A program made the position numbers and the translations under genes. A stretch of DNA of 64,000 bases from NCBI GenBank assembly GCA_963789515.1, contig CAWBKW010000002.1, positions 992,001 through 1,056,000 of the forward strand, written 5' to 3'. Within the stretch, counting starts at the first letter, position 1, and every line of letters starts with the position of its first letter. Below the pieces are notes generated by a model. It was not told the origin of the DNA. It saw only the letters and a program-made list of their open reading frames with translations, and did not search any database. The stretch is from JBAXEO01 sp963789515 (GTDB lineage Bacteria > Actinomycetota > Coriobacteriia > Anaerosomatales > JAAXUF01). This document shows positions 57,282 through 64,000 of this stretch, in pieces.

Positions 57282-59793
57282 CGTGCACCGCCTCCGCGTG
57301 CTCCAGCCGGCGCACGACACCGGTGGTGCCGTCGAACTCGACCAGATCGCCGCTGGACAGCCAACGCGTCAGCCCTGCGAGCGACACGACTGCGGGGATC
57401 CCCATCTCGCGGGCGACGATCGCCGAGTGGCTCAACAGGCTGCCCCGCTCGACGAGGATGCCTGCAGCTGCGGGGAAGATCATGACCCACCCAGGGTCGG
57501 TCCGCTCGGCGACGAGTATCTCGCCGCGCTCGAGCGTGTCTTCTCGCGGGTCGGTCACGATGCGTACGCGCCCCTGGACGCGTCCGGCGCAGCAGCCGAT
57601 GCCGATCAGTTCGTCTCCGGTGACCGGCGCGGCCACCCCGGTCGCGATGAAGCGCGTCTGAGCGTCGACTGCGCCGCGGGTCTCGAAGCGGTCGGGAGGA
57701 GCGGGTTCGGCACGATACGCGTCGAACTCGGCGCGCCGGACCGCGACCAGGTCGGCGAGGTCGGTGGTGGTCGCCGTGCCATCGGTGAAGCCGAGCACCT
57801 CCTCGACCTCGAGGTAGAAGACGTCGCGTGCATCACAGAGCGCTCCCGCCGTGACGAACTCCCGGCCGAAAGCGAGGAACACGCGGCGCGCGCGACCGAA
57901 CACACGCGTGCGCTCGAAACGCAGGTTCTCCCGGTCACGCACGCGAGCACGGGCATTCCGCAGCACCCACGCGAACATCACCCGGCGCAGGGGCCTGCGC
58001 GACAGCGCTCGCCCCACCCGCTGCTCGGCGGCGTGGCGCAACTTCGGGTCGTCGGGCGGCGGCAGCTTCTCGCCATCGCGGAGGCGCCCCGCGAGGTGCC
58101 CCACCGAGCGAAGCAGGGGCAGCGGGTCGTCGTCCAGTGTCGCCGACTCGAGCTTGAGCTCTTCAAGACAGCGGTCGCCGAACCGGGCCAGGTAGCCCGT
58201 GAGTGCCTCGGCGAAGGCCGGGTGCGCTGCGATCACCGCGTCGAGGTCGGCGCCGCTGGCATGCACGAGTGCGTCCGCGAGCTCGGGGTAGTCTGCCGCG
58301 CACTCGGCCATCGCCCGCATGCGCGCGCCCGGTTCGGTGCTGATCATCCCGCCTTCGGCGCTGATCAAGTCGTTCTGGAGCATGGCGTCCCCGCTACCGA
58401 CCCAGCGCTCGCACAACGAGCGCAGCAGGCCGAAGTAGAGCATCGCAAAGAAGTCGTTGACCAGGGGCGCGTCCCAACGACGAAGCAACCGGTCCTCGAC
58501 GTGGTGGTAGTACGCCGCGAGGTCATCGGCGGTCATCGTGTCGAGCGGAAGCGGCGCCAGCGTCTCGTCCAGCCTCGCGTAGAAGCGCTCGATGCGTCGA
58601 GGCAGGGTGAACTGGTTCACCACGAAGCCGGCCATCGTGCGAACGAGCCGCGCTCCGTCGGCAATCCTCGCTCCGCGCGTGACGCGGCCCTGCTCGGCGA
58701 CGAGCTCATCGGGCAGGCTCTCACGCACGCCCATCATCTGCTCCATGAAGCGGCGGTTGAAGCGGTAGCCGGGCAGCATGGCGAGCAGGCGGTACCACGA
58801 GAGCAGGTTGTAGTAGACGCGCCCGCGGATCAGGCCGATCATCCGGGCGAACACGAGAGCGTTCTCCTCGATGGTCTTGTCGGGAACCCCGAGGATTCGA
58901 CAGAGCTCCTGGTAGACGGCTTCGTAGGCACGGTGCGCGAAGGAAAAGGTTAGCGGGGTCGTCACGCCCCCGTAGCTCTCGGCGATGTTGCTGTTGTCCC
59001 AGATGTTCAGCTCGCCCTGAGCCGCCCGTGGCGTCGGCAACGTGGTGATCGGCCGCGATTGGAGGACGTGCAGCCGACCACGCTCATACGCCCACTCCAC
59101 GTCTTGCGGCACCCCGTAAGTCGCCTCCGCAGCGCGGGCGAGCGCTGCGACGGCGATCGCTTCGCCGTCCGTCAGTACGGGGACGCCACCCGCCAGAGTC
59201 CGCCCGAGGATCCGGCCGCCGGAGTCCACACGGAAGGTGTCGGCATCGGCTTCGCCGGATACGAGCGCCTCGCCCAATCCCCTGACCGCGCTGACCACCG
59301 TGACCCCTCGCTCGCCGGAGACCGGATCGGCGCTGAACGCGACGCCCGCTGTGTCGGGTTCGACCATGAGCTGCACCACAGCCGTAGGGATCGTGACGGT
59401 GGTCGGCAGGCCACGCTCGACCCGATACGAGGCCACGCGCTCGCCGAATCCCGAGCGCCAGACGTCGGCGATGCGGGCCGGCACGTCGGAGCGGCGTACG
59501 TGCAGGTAGCTCTCGAACTGACCGGCGAACGAATCCCCGGTCCCGTCCTCGTCGACGGCCGAGGAACGCACGGCGTACAACGCGTCGTCGGGCTCACCAG
59601 CCAGCGCGTCTTCGACCGCGGCGAGCGTCTCCGCCGGCAGCCCCACGGCGTCCTCCGAGAGACCTGCAGGTGCCGCCACTGCGAACCACGAAGGCACGTC
59701 AAAGCCCGCCTTGCCGAGGCACGCGAGTGAAGCCGCCTTGCCTCCCAAGGCCCCAGCGTCCGAGTCCGCACCCAGTATGAGCGGGACGGTCAC
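57274..59793 (-). CDS. PEP synthase / rifampicin phosphotransferase-like dikinase
   Basis: 839 residues. The N-terminal ATP-grasp domain (about 1-260) starts with GGKAASLACLGKAGFDVPSW and has YAVRSSAVDEDGTGDSFAGQ and DVEWAYERGRLHVLQSRP. A helical middle domain (about 270-690) has NIAESYGGVTTPLTFSF. The C-terminal swivelling domain holds the phospho-histidine in GSLLSHSAIVAREMGIPAVV. The PEP-binding barrel of true PEP synthase is missing, so it resembles rifampicin phosphotransferase: ATP gives phosphate through His to an acceptor hydroxyl bound by the middle domain. The acceptor may be an intermediate of this operon. GTG start overlaps the HMG-CoA reductase stop. Confidence 0.87.
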   Translation of the reverse strand: MTVPLILGADSDAGALGGKAASLACLGKAGFDVPSWFAVAAPAGLSEDAVGLPAETLAAVEDALAGEPDDALYAVRSSAVDEDGTGDSFAGQFESYLHVRRSDVPARIADVWRSGFGERVASYRVERGLPTTVTIPTAVVQLMVEPDTAGVAFSADPVSGERGVTVVSAVRGLGEALVSGEADADTFRVDSGGRILGRTLAGGVPVLTDGEAIAVAALARAAEATYGVPQDVEWAYERGRLHVLQSRPITTLPTPRAAQGELNIWDNSNIAESYGGVTTPLTFSFAHRAYEAVYQELCRILGVPDKTIEENALVFARMIGLIRGRVYYNLLSWYRLLAMLPGYRFNRRFMEQMMGVRESLPDELVAEQGRVTRGARIADGARLVRTMAGFVVNQFTLPRRIERFYARLDETLAPLPLDTMTADDLAAYYHHVEDRLLRRWDAPLVNDFFAMLYFGLLRSLCERWVGSGDAMLQNDLISAEGGMISTEPGARMRAMAECAADYPELADALVHASGADLDAVIAAHPAFAEALTGYLARFGDRCLEELKLESATLDDDPLPLLRSVGHLAGRLRDGEKLPPPDDPKLRHAAEQRVGRALSRRPLRRVMFAWVLRNARARVRDRENLRFERTRVFGRARRVFLAFGREFVTAGALCDARDVFYLEVEEVLGFTDGTATTTDLADLVAVRRAEFDAYRAEPAPPDRFETRGAVDAQTRFIATGVAAPVTGDELIGIGCCAGRVQGRVRIVTDPREDTLERGEILVAERTDPGWVMIFPAAAGILVERGSLLSHSAIVAREMGIPAVVSLAGLTRWLSSGDLVEFDGTTGVVRRLEHAEAVHDG

Positions 59794-61073
59794 GTCGGGC
59801 CTGCCCCGGGTCGGCGTCGAGCAAGGAGCTTGTGGGCTTTCGCGAAGTCACCGGCGACCAACGCGCCGTTTATCGAGAGTTCCCCCGCTAGGACGAGCGC
59901 TGCCGCTACCTCCGCCAGCGCACGCGCGTGCCCCTCGCCAGCCAGACCCATGATCTCGAGGCAGGCCTTCTGACTCGGAAGGCCGGTTCCACCGCCAACG
60001 GTGCCGACCATGAGGTTGGGCAGAGTGACCGATGCGTAGAGCGACCCGTCCGGGGTGACCTCCATGCGCGTCACGCCCGTCGCAGACTCGGCGACGCACG
60101 CAGCGTCCTGCCCGCATGCGATGTAGAGCGCCGCGAGCCCGTTGGCGAAGTGCCCCTGCGCTCCGATCGTCCCGGAGAGAACCGAGCCGATCGCGGCCAT
60201 GCGCCAGCACTCGACCATCTGCTCCGGCGTGGTCCGCAACCGCTCCCGAACGAGGTCGGCGGGTATCGTCGCCTCGGCGGTGACCTTCTTGCCCCGCACG
60301 CTGGTGAACGAGATCGCGGTGGCCTTCTTGTCGCCCGAGAGGTTCGCTTCGACCAGGTAGAAGCGTGGCTTCACCGGACTCGTCTCGACGATGAGGTCGA
60401 CGGCGGCCTGCGTGGCGACGGTCACCATGTTCTGTCCGCTGGCGTCGCCGGTGAAGTAGTCGAACCCGAGGTAGACGTGGTTGCCTTCCATGGTGACGCG
60501 CACATCCAGCAGTTTGCCGTGCCGGGTCGTGCTCTCGGCCACGGCGCGGATCGAGTCGAGGTTCTCGAGTACCCAATCGACGAACTCACCGGCCTTGTTC
60601 ACCGAGTCGAACTCGAAACCGGGCGCGCGCGTGACGCCCTCGGCGAGCAGCGCGACCGAGGCGCCGCCGGCAGCGGTGATGAGCTGGGCACCGCGGCTGT
60701 ACGATGCGACGAGCGCGGCCTCCGTGGTCGCGAGCGGCACGAAGAAGTCACCTTGGGCGAACAGGCCGTTGACCCGCAACGGGCCGGCCAGTCCCACCGG
60801 CATGCTCACGGTTCCCACGAAGTTCTCGATGTTGTGGTCGTAGGCCATGGCGGCGTCTCCCGCGCGGCTCCCGCCGAGCCCGGATCGCACCGACTCACCG
60901 GCGCCCGTTGCGGCCCAACGCTCGTCGACCGCCGCCTCGGTGATGAAGGGGAATCTGGGCAGGTGGGCCGCCTCGCCGTACTTGGGGGCCTGCAGCTGCG
61001 CGAGCTGTTCGGGCGTGTGCTTGGAGAGCAACTCGCCGAGATACCCGAACGCTCGTTCTTGAGACGTAGTCAT
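59790..61073 (-). CDS. Hydroxymethylglutaryl-CoA reductase, class I type
   Basis: Reduces HMG-CoA to mevalonate with two NADPH. The 427 residues keep all catalytic groups: Glu in ENFVGTVSMPVGLAGPL, Lys in EANLSGDKKATA, Asp in GLAALYIACGQDAA and His in AGDFAKAH. The VLAGELSINGAL block is also typical. No other mevalonate gene is in the window, and ispH shows the MEP pathway is used. The enzyme may therefore serve this operon specially, or reduce a related acyl-CoA. ATG 61071-61073 lies 7 nt after the corrected ubiA end. Confidence 0.93.
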   Translation of the reverse strand: MTTSQERAFGYLGELLSKHTPEQLAQLQAPKYGEAAHLPRFPFITEAAVDERWAATGAGESVRSGLGGSRAGDAAMAYDHNIENFVGTVSMPVGLAGPLRVNGLFAQGDFFVPLATTEAALVASYSRGAQLITAAGGASVALLAEGVTRAPGFEFDSVNKAGEFVDWVLENLDSIRAVAESTTRHGKLLDVRVTMEGNHVYLGFDYFTGDASGQNMVTVATQAAVDLIVETSPVKPRFYLVEANLSGDKKATAISFTSVRGKKVTAEATIPADLVRERLRTTPEQMVECWRMAAIGSVLSGTIGAQGHFANGLAALYIACGQDAACVAESATGVTRMEVTPDGSLYASVTLPNLMVGTVGGGTGLPSQKACLEIMGLAGEGHARALAEVAAALVLAGELSINGALVAGDFAKAHKLLARRRPGAGPT

Positions 61074-61993
61074 GGCCGACTCACTTCACTAGGAGCGGAA
61101 CGATACCGAGCGAGAGATACGCGGCGATCACCCACGCACCGGTCATGGGCTGAAGGAATCGGGAGCGCGTGACGACCGGCCGAACGGCGAACCGTACGCC
61201 GAGGAACAGCGGCCGCGGCCAGCGCCAAGCCGAGAACGACCGCGACCGGGACGGCCGCGCCCACCCGTGCGGCGGCCAGCACTGTGCCCGCTGCCCCCAG
61301 CGTCATAGCCGAAAGCCACAGAGCCACTGCACGGCTCGGACCGTAGAGCGACGTGTAGGTCTCCACACCGGTCTCCTCGTCTTCAGGCGCCCGCAGCTTC
61401 CGGCCAACCTCAACGACGATGCCGTTGAAGTAGCTCATGGCCAGGAACCAGCCGATGCCAGCGGGCACGACGCCGGTCGCTGGCAGCCAGTCGCACGCGG
61501 TCGCGCAGAAGTTGATGAGCGGCATGATCACCATGTGGCTCAGCAGGTAGGAGATCGGGTGGGCCTTGAGCCACTCTGAGACGAAGAACTCCTTGGTCAT
61601 CAGTCCCAGGTACGCCCACGTGACGATCAGGAGCACGAGAAGTCTCGGCGAGAGCGCCACTGCAATCGCCGTTTGGACGAGAGCAGCACCCATTCCGACC
61701 CATCCCAGCTCGGAGAGCTTGACCAGTCCGCGAGGGACCGGACGGTAGGGCCGGAACTCAGAGTCATCATCGAAGTCCTTGAATTCGTCTGCGATTCGAA
61801 GTTCGAGGAAGAAGAGGAGCGAGATGGCAAACGCCGCAGCGAAGCTTGTCAGGGGGGGCAGAACGAACTGCCCTCGCAGGAAGCCGGAGAAGGCGACTGC
61901 CGAGAACGTGAAGGCCGCGACCAAGGGGGCGTGGGCGGCGAGGGGGAACCGCTCGCGCTGATAGACCCACCAGCGGTTGGTCGTATTCTGCAC
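61070..61993 (-). CDS. UbiA-family prenyltransferase (C-terminus frameshifted)
   Basis: First gene of the lipid operon; a membrane enzyme with about eight or nine helices that transfers a prenyl group. The first Asp-rich motif is variant (RIADEFKDFDDD, followed by RPYRPVPRG) and the second is EVGRKLRAPEDEETGVETY. This DE-x-KD arrangement differs from menaquinone, ubiquinone and heme O enzymes. The listed frame ends at 61,070 with a non-hydrophobic tail. After an indel near 61,200 another frame gives a last membrane helix (GAWVIAAYLSLGIVPLLVK) and stops at 61,081. GTG start with GGGGGAGG just upstream. Acceptor unknown. Confidence 0.84.
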   Translation of the reverse strand: MQNTTNRWWVYQRERFPLAAHAPLVAAFTFSAVAFSGFLRGQFVLPPLTSFAAAFAISLLFFLELRIADEFKDFDDDSEFRPYRPVPRGLVKLSELGWVGMGAALVQTAIAVALSPRLLVLLIVTWAYLGLMTKEFFVSEWLKAHPISYLLSHMVIMPLINFCATACDWLPATGVVPAGIGWFLAMSYFNGIVVEVGRKLRAPEDEETGVETYTSLYGPSRAVALWLSAMTLGAAGTVLAAARVGAAVPVAVVLGLALAAAAVPRRTVRRSAGRHALPIPSAHDRCVGDRRVSLARYRSAPSEVSRP

Positions 61994-62310
61994 GCCTCCC
62001 CCTCTCGGCAGCTCGCCGGCCTCGTCAGGAGTCGATGGTCATCGCCTCCGCGAGACCGTGAACGGCGCATTCGGACGGGAGAAAAGCGAACTCCTGCTCA
62101 TCTCTTGCCCAAATCGGCGCTCGGTGAGCAGGGTGGCGAGAACTACGGAACTTGCCGCGCGTCCCGGCAGCTACGGCGTCGCATCGCGAGCCAGACGAAG
62201 GCGTCGGCTAAAGGCTCATCAAGCACATGCCGACACAGCAGGTGAGGCCCCATCGCCGCGACCCTCTGCCCTGCTCAAGCGCAATGCAGCGATGGGGCTT
62301 CCGAGCGCCC
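61994..62310. other. 317-nt region upstream of the lipid operon
   Basis: No gene seen on either strand. It must contain the promoter for the minus-strand lipid operon, but no clear -35/-10 pair stands out. It contains an inverted repeat, GCCCCATCGC (62,247-62,256) and its complement (62,289-62,298), with a 32-nt loop, just after the stop of the PAS-PAS-GAF gene. This may end or stabilise that transcript. Confidence 0.4.
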
Positions 62311-63660
62311 TCACTTGGACGCGGCCTTCGCCAGCAGTGCCTGGTAGAGAGAGGCATTCTCAAGGGCGAGGGACACCATGAGACCGAATTGCCGCGCGAA
62401 CGCGATCTCGCTGTCCGAGAAGTGCCGTGGGGCCGACCCCCAGTTGAACATCGCGACGCCCAGCGGCACGCCCCTGACCATCATCGGCACGGAGATCACC
62501 GCTGTCACGCCTCGCTGCTTCATGTGCCCCGCGTTCACGCGGGCATCAGTCCGCGTGTCCCCGATGGTCACGACATCGCCGCTTCTGATCGCGAGAAGGG
62601 CGTGTGGTTCCTCGGCGTCCTTCATCACCGTACCCAGATTCTCGTCGGGCAGTCCGTAGACACTGTGCACGGTCCACGCGCCTGGTTCGGCACGCGTCCA
62701 CTCGGCCGCGGACTCGGCCCCAAGTGCCTCAGCGGCCTTCACGAGACCTCGATCCAGCACCTCGTCGAAGGATGGTGCGGAGTAGACAAGCACACCGATC
62801 TCGTTGAGCGCACGACTGAGTACGCCCTGTCGGTGTTCCTCGGTGATGTCATCGGTGACCCCCACGCATCCGATCAGCGAGCCGTCACCGTCTCTGAGCG
62901 GCACAGCCGAGGAGACCACGACGCCACGACTGCCGTCGAACCGCTCGATCTCGATGATGTCGCCGAGTCGCGCTTCACCGGTCCTGAGCACCTGCGCAGC
63001 GGTCCAGTCCTCGGGCGCGAGCGGCTCGCCGGTGTCCGCCCACCAACCCCTGTACTGCGCGTAGTCCTCCAGACCTCTGGGTCTGGGTGGCGATGAGCCG
63101 GCCCATACCTGTGCGACCATCGGGTTGAGATCGACGACGACGCCGTCAACGTCCGTGATGCCCACCGCGACAGGGAGAACGTCCAGCACCGTCCGAAGGC
63201 GCACATGCTCGGCCTCGAGAGCCTGGAGTCGCTCGGCGAGCTGAGCACTCAGTAGCGCTATCTCGTCCTCTCTCGCGCGGCGCTCGGATATATCCTGGAT
63301 AGTCCCGAACATCCGGATTGGTCGGCCCTCGGCGTCTCTGGCCAGCCTTCCGAGGCCATGGACCCAGCGTTCGGCCCCGTCACTCACACGCACGATTCGA
63401 TACTCGGCGTCGAAAGGCGTCCCCTGCTCTATGACCTCCCGACGCAAGTAGTCCGACATGCGCTCGCGGTCCGAGGGGTGAACGATGCGAAGCCAACCTT
63501 CGATGTCGCGTGGGTGCTCGGGGCCGATGCCCAATAGCTCGTCGAGCATCTCCGAGCTGGTCCAGCTGTCAGCCCCGACGTCGAAGACATAGTGCCCGAG
63601 CAGCGCGAGTCTCTGGGACTCACGCAACCACCGCTCGCTGTCGTCGCTACCGTAGTCCAT
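62311..63660 (-). CDS. PAS-PAS-GAF sensor protein without output domain
   Basis: 449 residues from ATG 63658-63660. PAS 1 covers about 8-130 (GHYVFDVGADSW to FGTIQDISERRARED), followed by a coiled-coil-like linker (LLSAQLAERLQALEAEH). PAS 2 covers about 150-280 (VLDVLPVAVGITDVDG). A GAF domain (about 285-445) contains ISVPMMVRGVPLGVAMFNWG. There is no kinase, GGDEF or DNA-binding part, so it may pass a signal by binding a partner. It lies upstream of the lipid operon on the same strand, with 317 nt between. Confidence 0.85.
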   Translation of the reverse strand: MDYGSDDSERWLRESQRLALLGHYVFDVGADSWTSSEMLDELLGIGPEHPRDIEGWLRIVHPSDRERMSDYLRREVIEQGTPFDAEYRIVRVSDGAERWVHGLGRLARDAEGRPIRMFGTIQDISERRAREDEIALLSAQLAERLQALEAEHVRLRTVLDVLPVAVGITDVDGVVVDLNPMVAQVWAGSSPPRPRGLEDYAQYRGWWADTGEPLAPEDWTAAQVLRTGEARLGDIIEIERFDGSRGVVVSSAVPLRDGDGSLIGCVGVTDDITEEHRQGVLSRALNEIGVLVYSAPSFDEVLDRGLVKAAEALGAESAAEWTRAEPGAWTVHSVYGLPDENLGTVMKDAEEPHALLAIRSGDVVTIGDTRTDARVNAGHMKQRGVTAVISVPMMVRGVPLGVAMFNWGSAPRHFSDSEIAFARQFGLMVSLALENASLYQALLAKAASK

Positions 63661-63738
63661 GTATGCATCCTCTCGACCAGCATCGACACGGCAACCGATC
63701 CGCGGTGCCGGGTTATGAGAATGGGCCGAAGGGCACTT

Positions 63739-64000
63739 CTAGGACGAGTCCTTGTTGACCATCGCGGTCAGTATGGCCGTCTGGATCGGATCGTCCGTCA
63801 CCGCCTCCAACTGGCCGAACTCAGGCCCGCCGTGCTCCCACGCAAAGACAACGAGCGCATCGACGTCATATTCGGCACCGAGGTACGCGGCGAGGTTGTC
63901 CAGCTCCGTGTCGAGCTTGCGCCCCGCGTCGCCCATGCCCTGCACGCTGACGGTCACCGGGAGGCTGCTCAGCGCGTGCGCCCGCGTGAACAGGTCGACG
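63739..64000 (-). CDS. Hypothetical protein (partial, 5' end cut by window)
   Basis: The frame is open to the window edge and ends at 63,739; 86 codons are visible. Visible sequence includes VDLFTRAHALSSLPVTVSVQ and LGAEYDVDALVVFAWEHGG, ending LTAMVNKDSS. I do not recognise a family. The segment looks like an alternating alpha/beta protein without membrane helices. Confidence 0.55.
   Translation of the reverse strand, partial: VDLFTRAHALSSLPVTVSVQGMGDAGRKLDTELDNLAAYLGAEYDVDALVVFAWEHGGPEFGQLEAVTDDPIQTAILTAMVNKDSS

Noticed and set aside
61070..61993. Assignment of the UbiA gene as menA, ubiA or heme O synthase
   Set aside because: The Asp motifs differ, and no quinone or heme gene is in the operon.

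Overview
The window is GC-rich with almost no intergenic space. From position 1 to about 40,560 every recognised gene is on the minus strand. Gene content and order (gpsA-plsY-der, a DUF512 radical-SAM-like gene, ispH-plsC-cmk-aroA-tyrA-aroF-hisC, scpA/scpB, an 11-subunit complex I) suggest a high-GC, mainly anaerobic actinobacterium, perhaps of the Coriobacteriia. That placement is inferred from layout, not from a marker-gene tree. No rRNA, tRNA, IS element or CRISPR array was recognised.

Layout. 1-12,000 (minus): phospholipid entry (gpsA, plsY, plsC), ribosome GTPase der, isoprenoid ispH, and aromatic amino acid/histidine genes. 12,050-15,994: cobalamin nucleotide-loop genes (cobC, cobS, cobT, cobU), with cobU read in one frame with an rluB pseudouridine synthase. 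16,000-26,733: scpB/scpA, trpS, a site-2-type protease, a DHH-CBS-tRNA nucleotidyltransferase, deoA/deoB, a PilB/GspE ATPase, a small membrane protein and a FlgM-like protein. 26,976-38,228: a complete nuoA-N operon without nuoE, nuoF or nuoG. Its NuoI is fused to a GltD-type flavoprotein, and its promoter carries a Rex-like operator. 38,431-47,647: an ABC-F ATPase, a disulfide oxidoreductase, a GAP-family membrane protein, a Cys-rich protein, a PAS-GGDEF cyclase and a Tat-exported multicopper oxidase. 47,876-50,956: a three-gene acyl-CoA-dehydratase/activase-like set. 51,218-52,231 (plus): an alpha/beta hydrolase. 52,265-61,993 (minus): a seven-gene operon encoding a UbiA prenyltransferase, HMG-CoA reductase, a PEP-synthase/rifampicin-phosphotransferase-like enzyme, a BtaA-like aminocarboxypropyl transferase, a VTE5/VTE6-like prenol kinase, a GNAT-like protein and an OleC-like adenylating enzyme. 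62,311 to the end: a PAS-PAS-GAF sensor and a partial unknown gene.

Two systems stand out. One is the seven-gene operon, whose parts together predict an uncharacterised isoprenoid/amino-acid lipid. The other is the complex I in which a flavoprotein built into NuoI seems to replace the NADH-dehydrogenase module.

Sequence quality: about 19 apparent small indels interrupt or locally distort conserved genes (tyrA, hisC, cobC, cobS, deoB, pilB, nuoI, the ABC-F gene, the disulfide oxidoreductase, the GAP-family gene, the oxidase, the GNAT gene, ubiA). Several fall in C/G homopolymers, which looks like uncorrected long-read error rather than gene decay. Such genes are listed over their full span as CDS, with the break described. 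Many junctions are 4-nt GTGA/ATGA overlaps, and these were used to choose starts.
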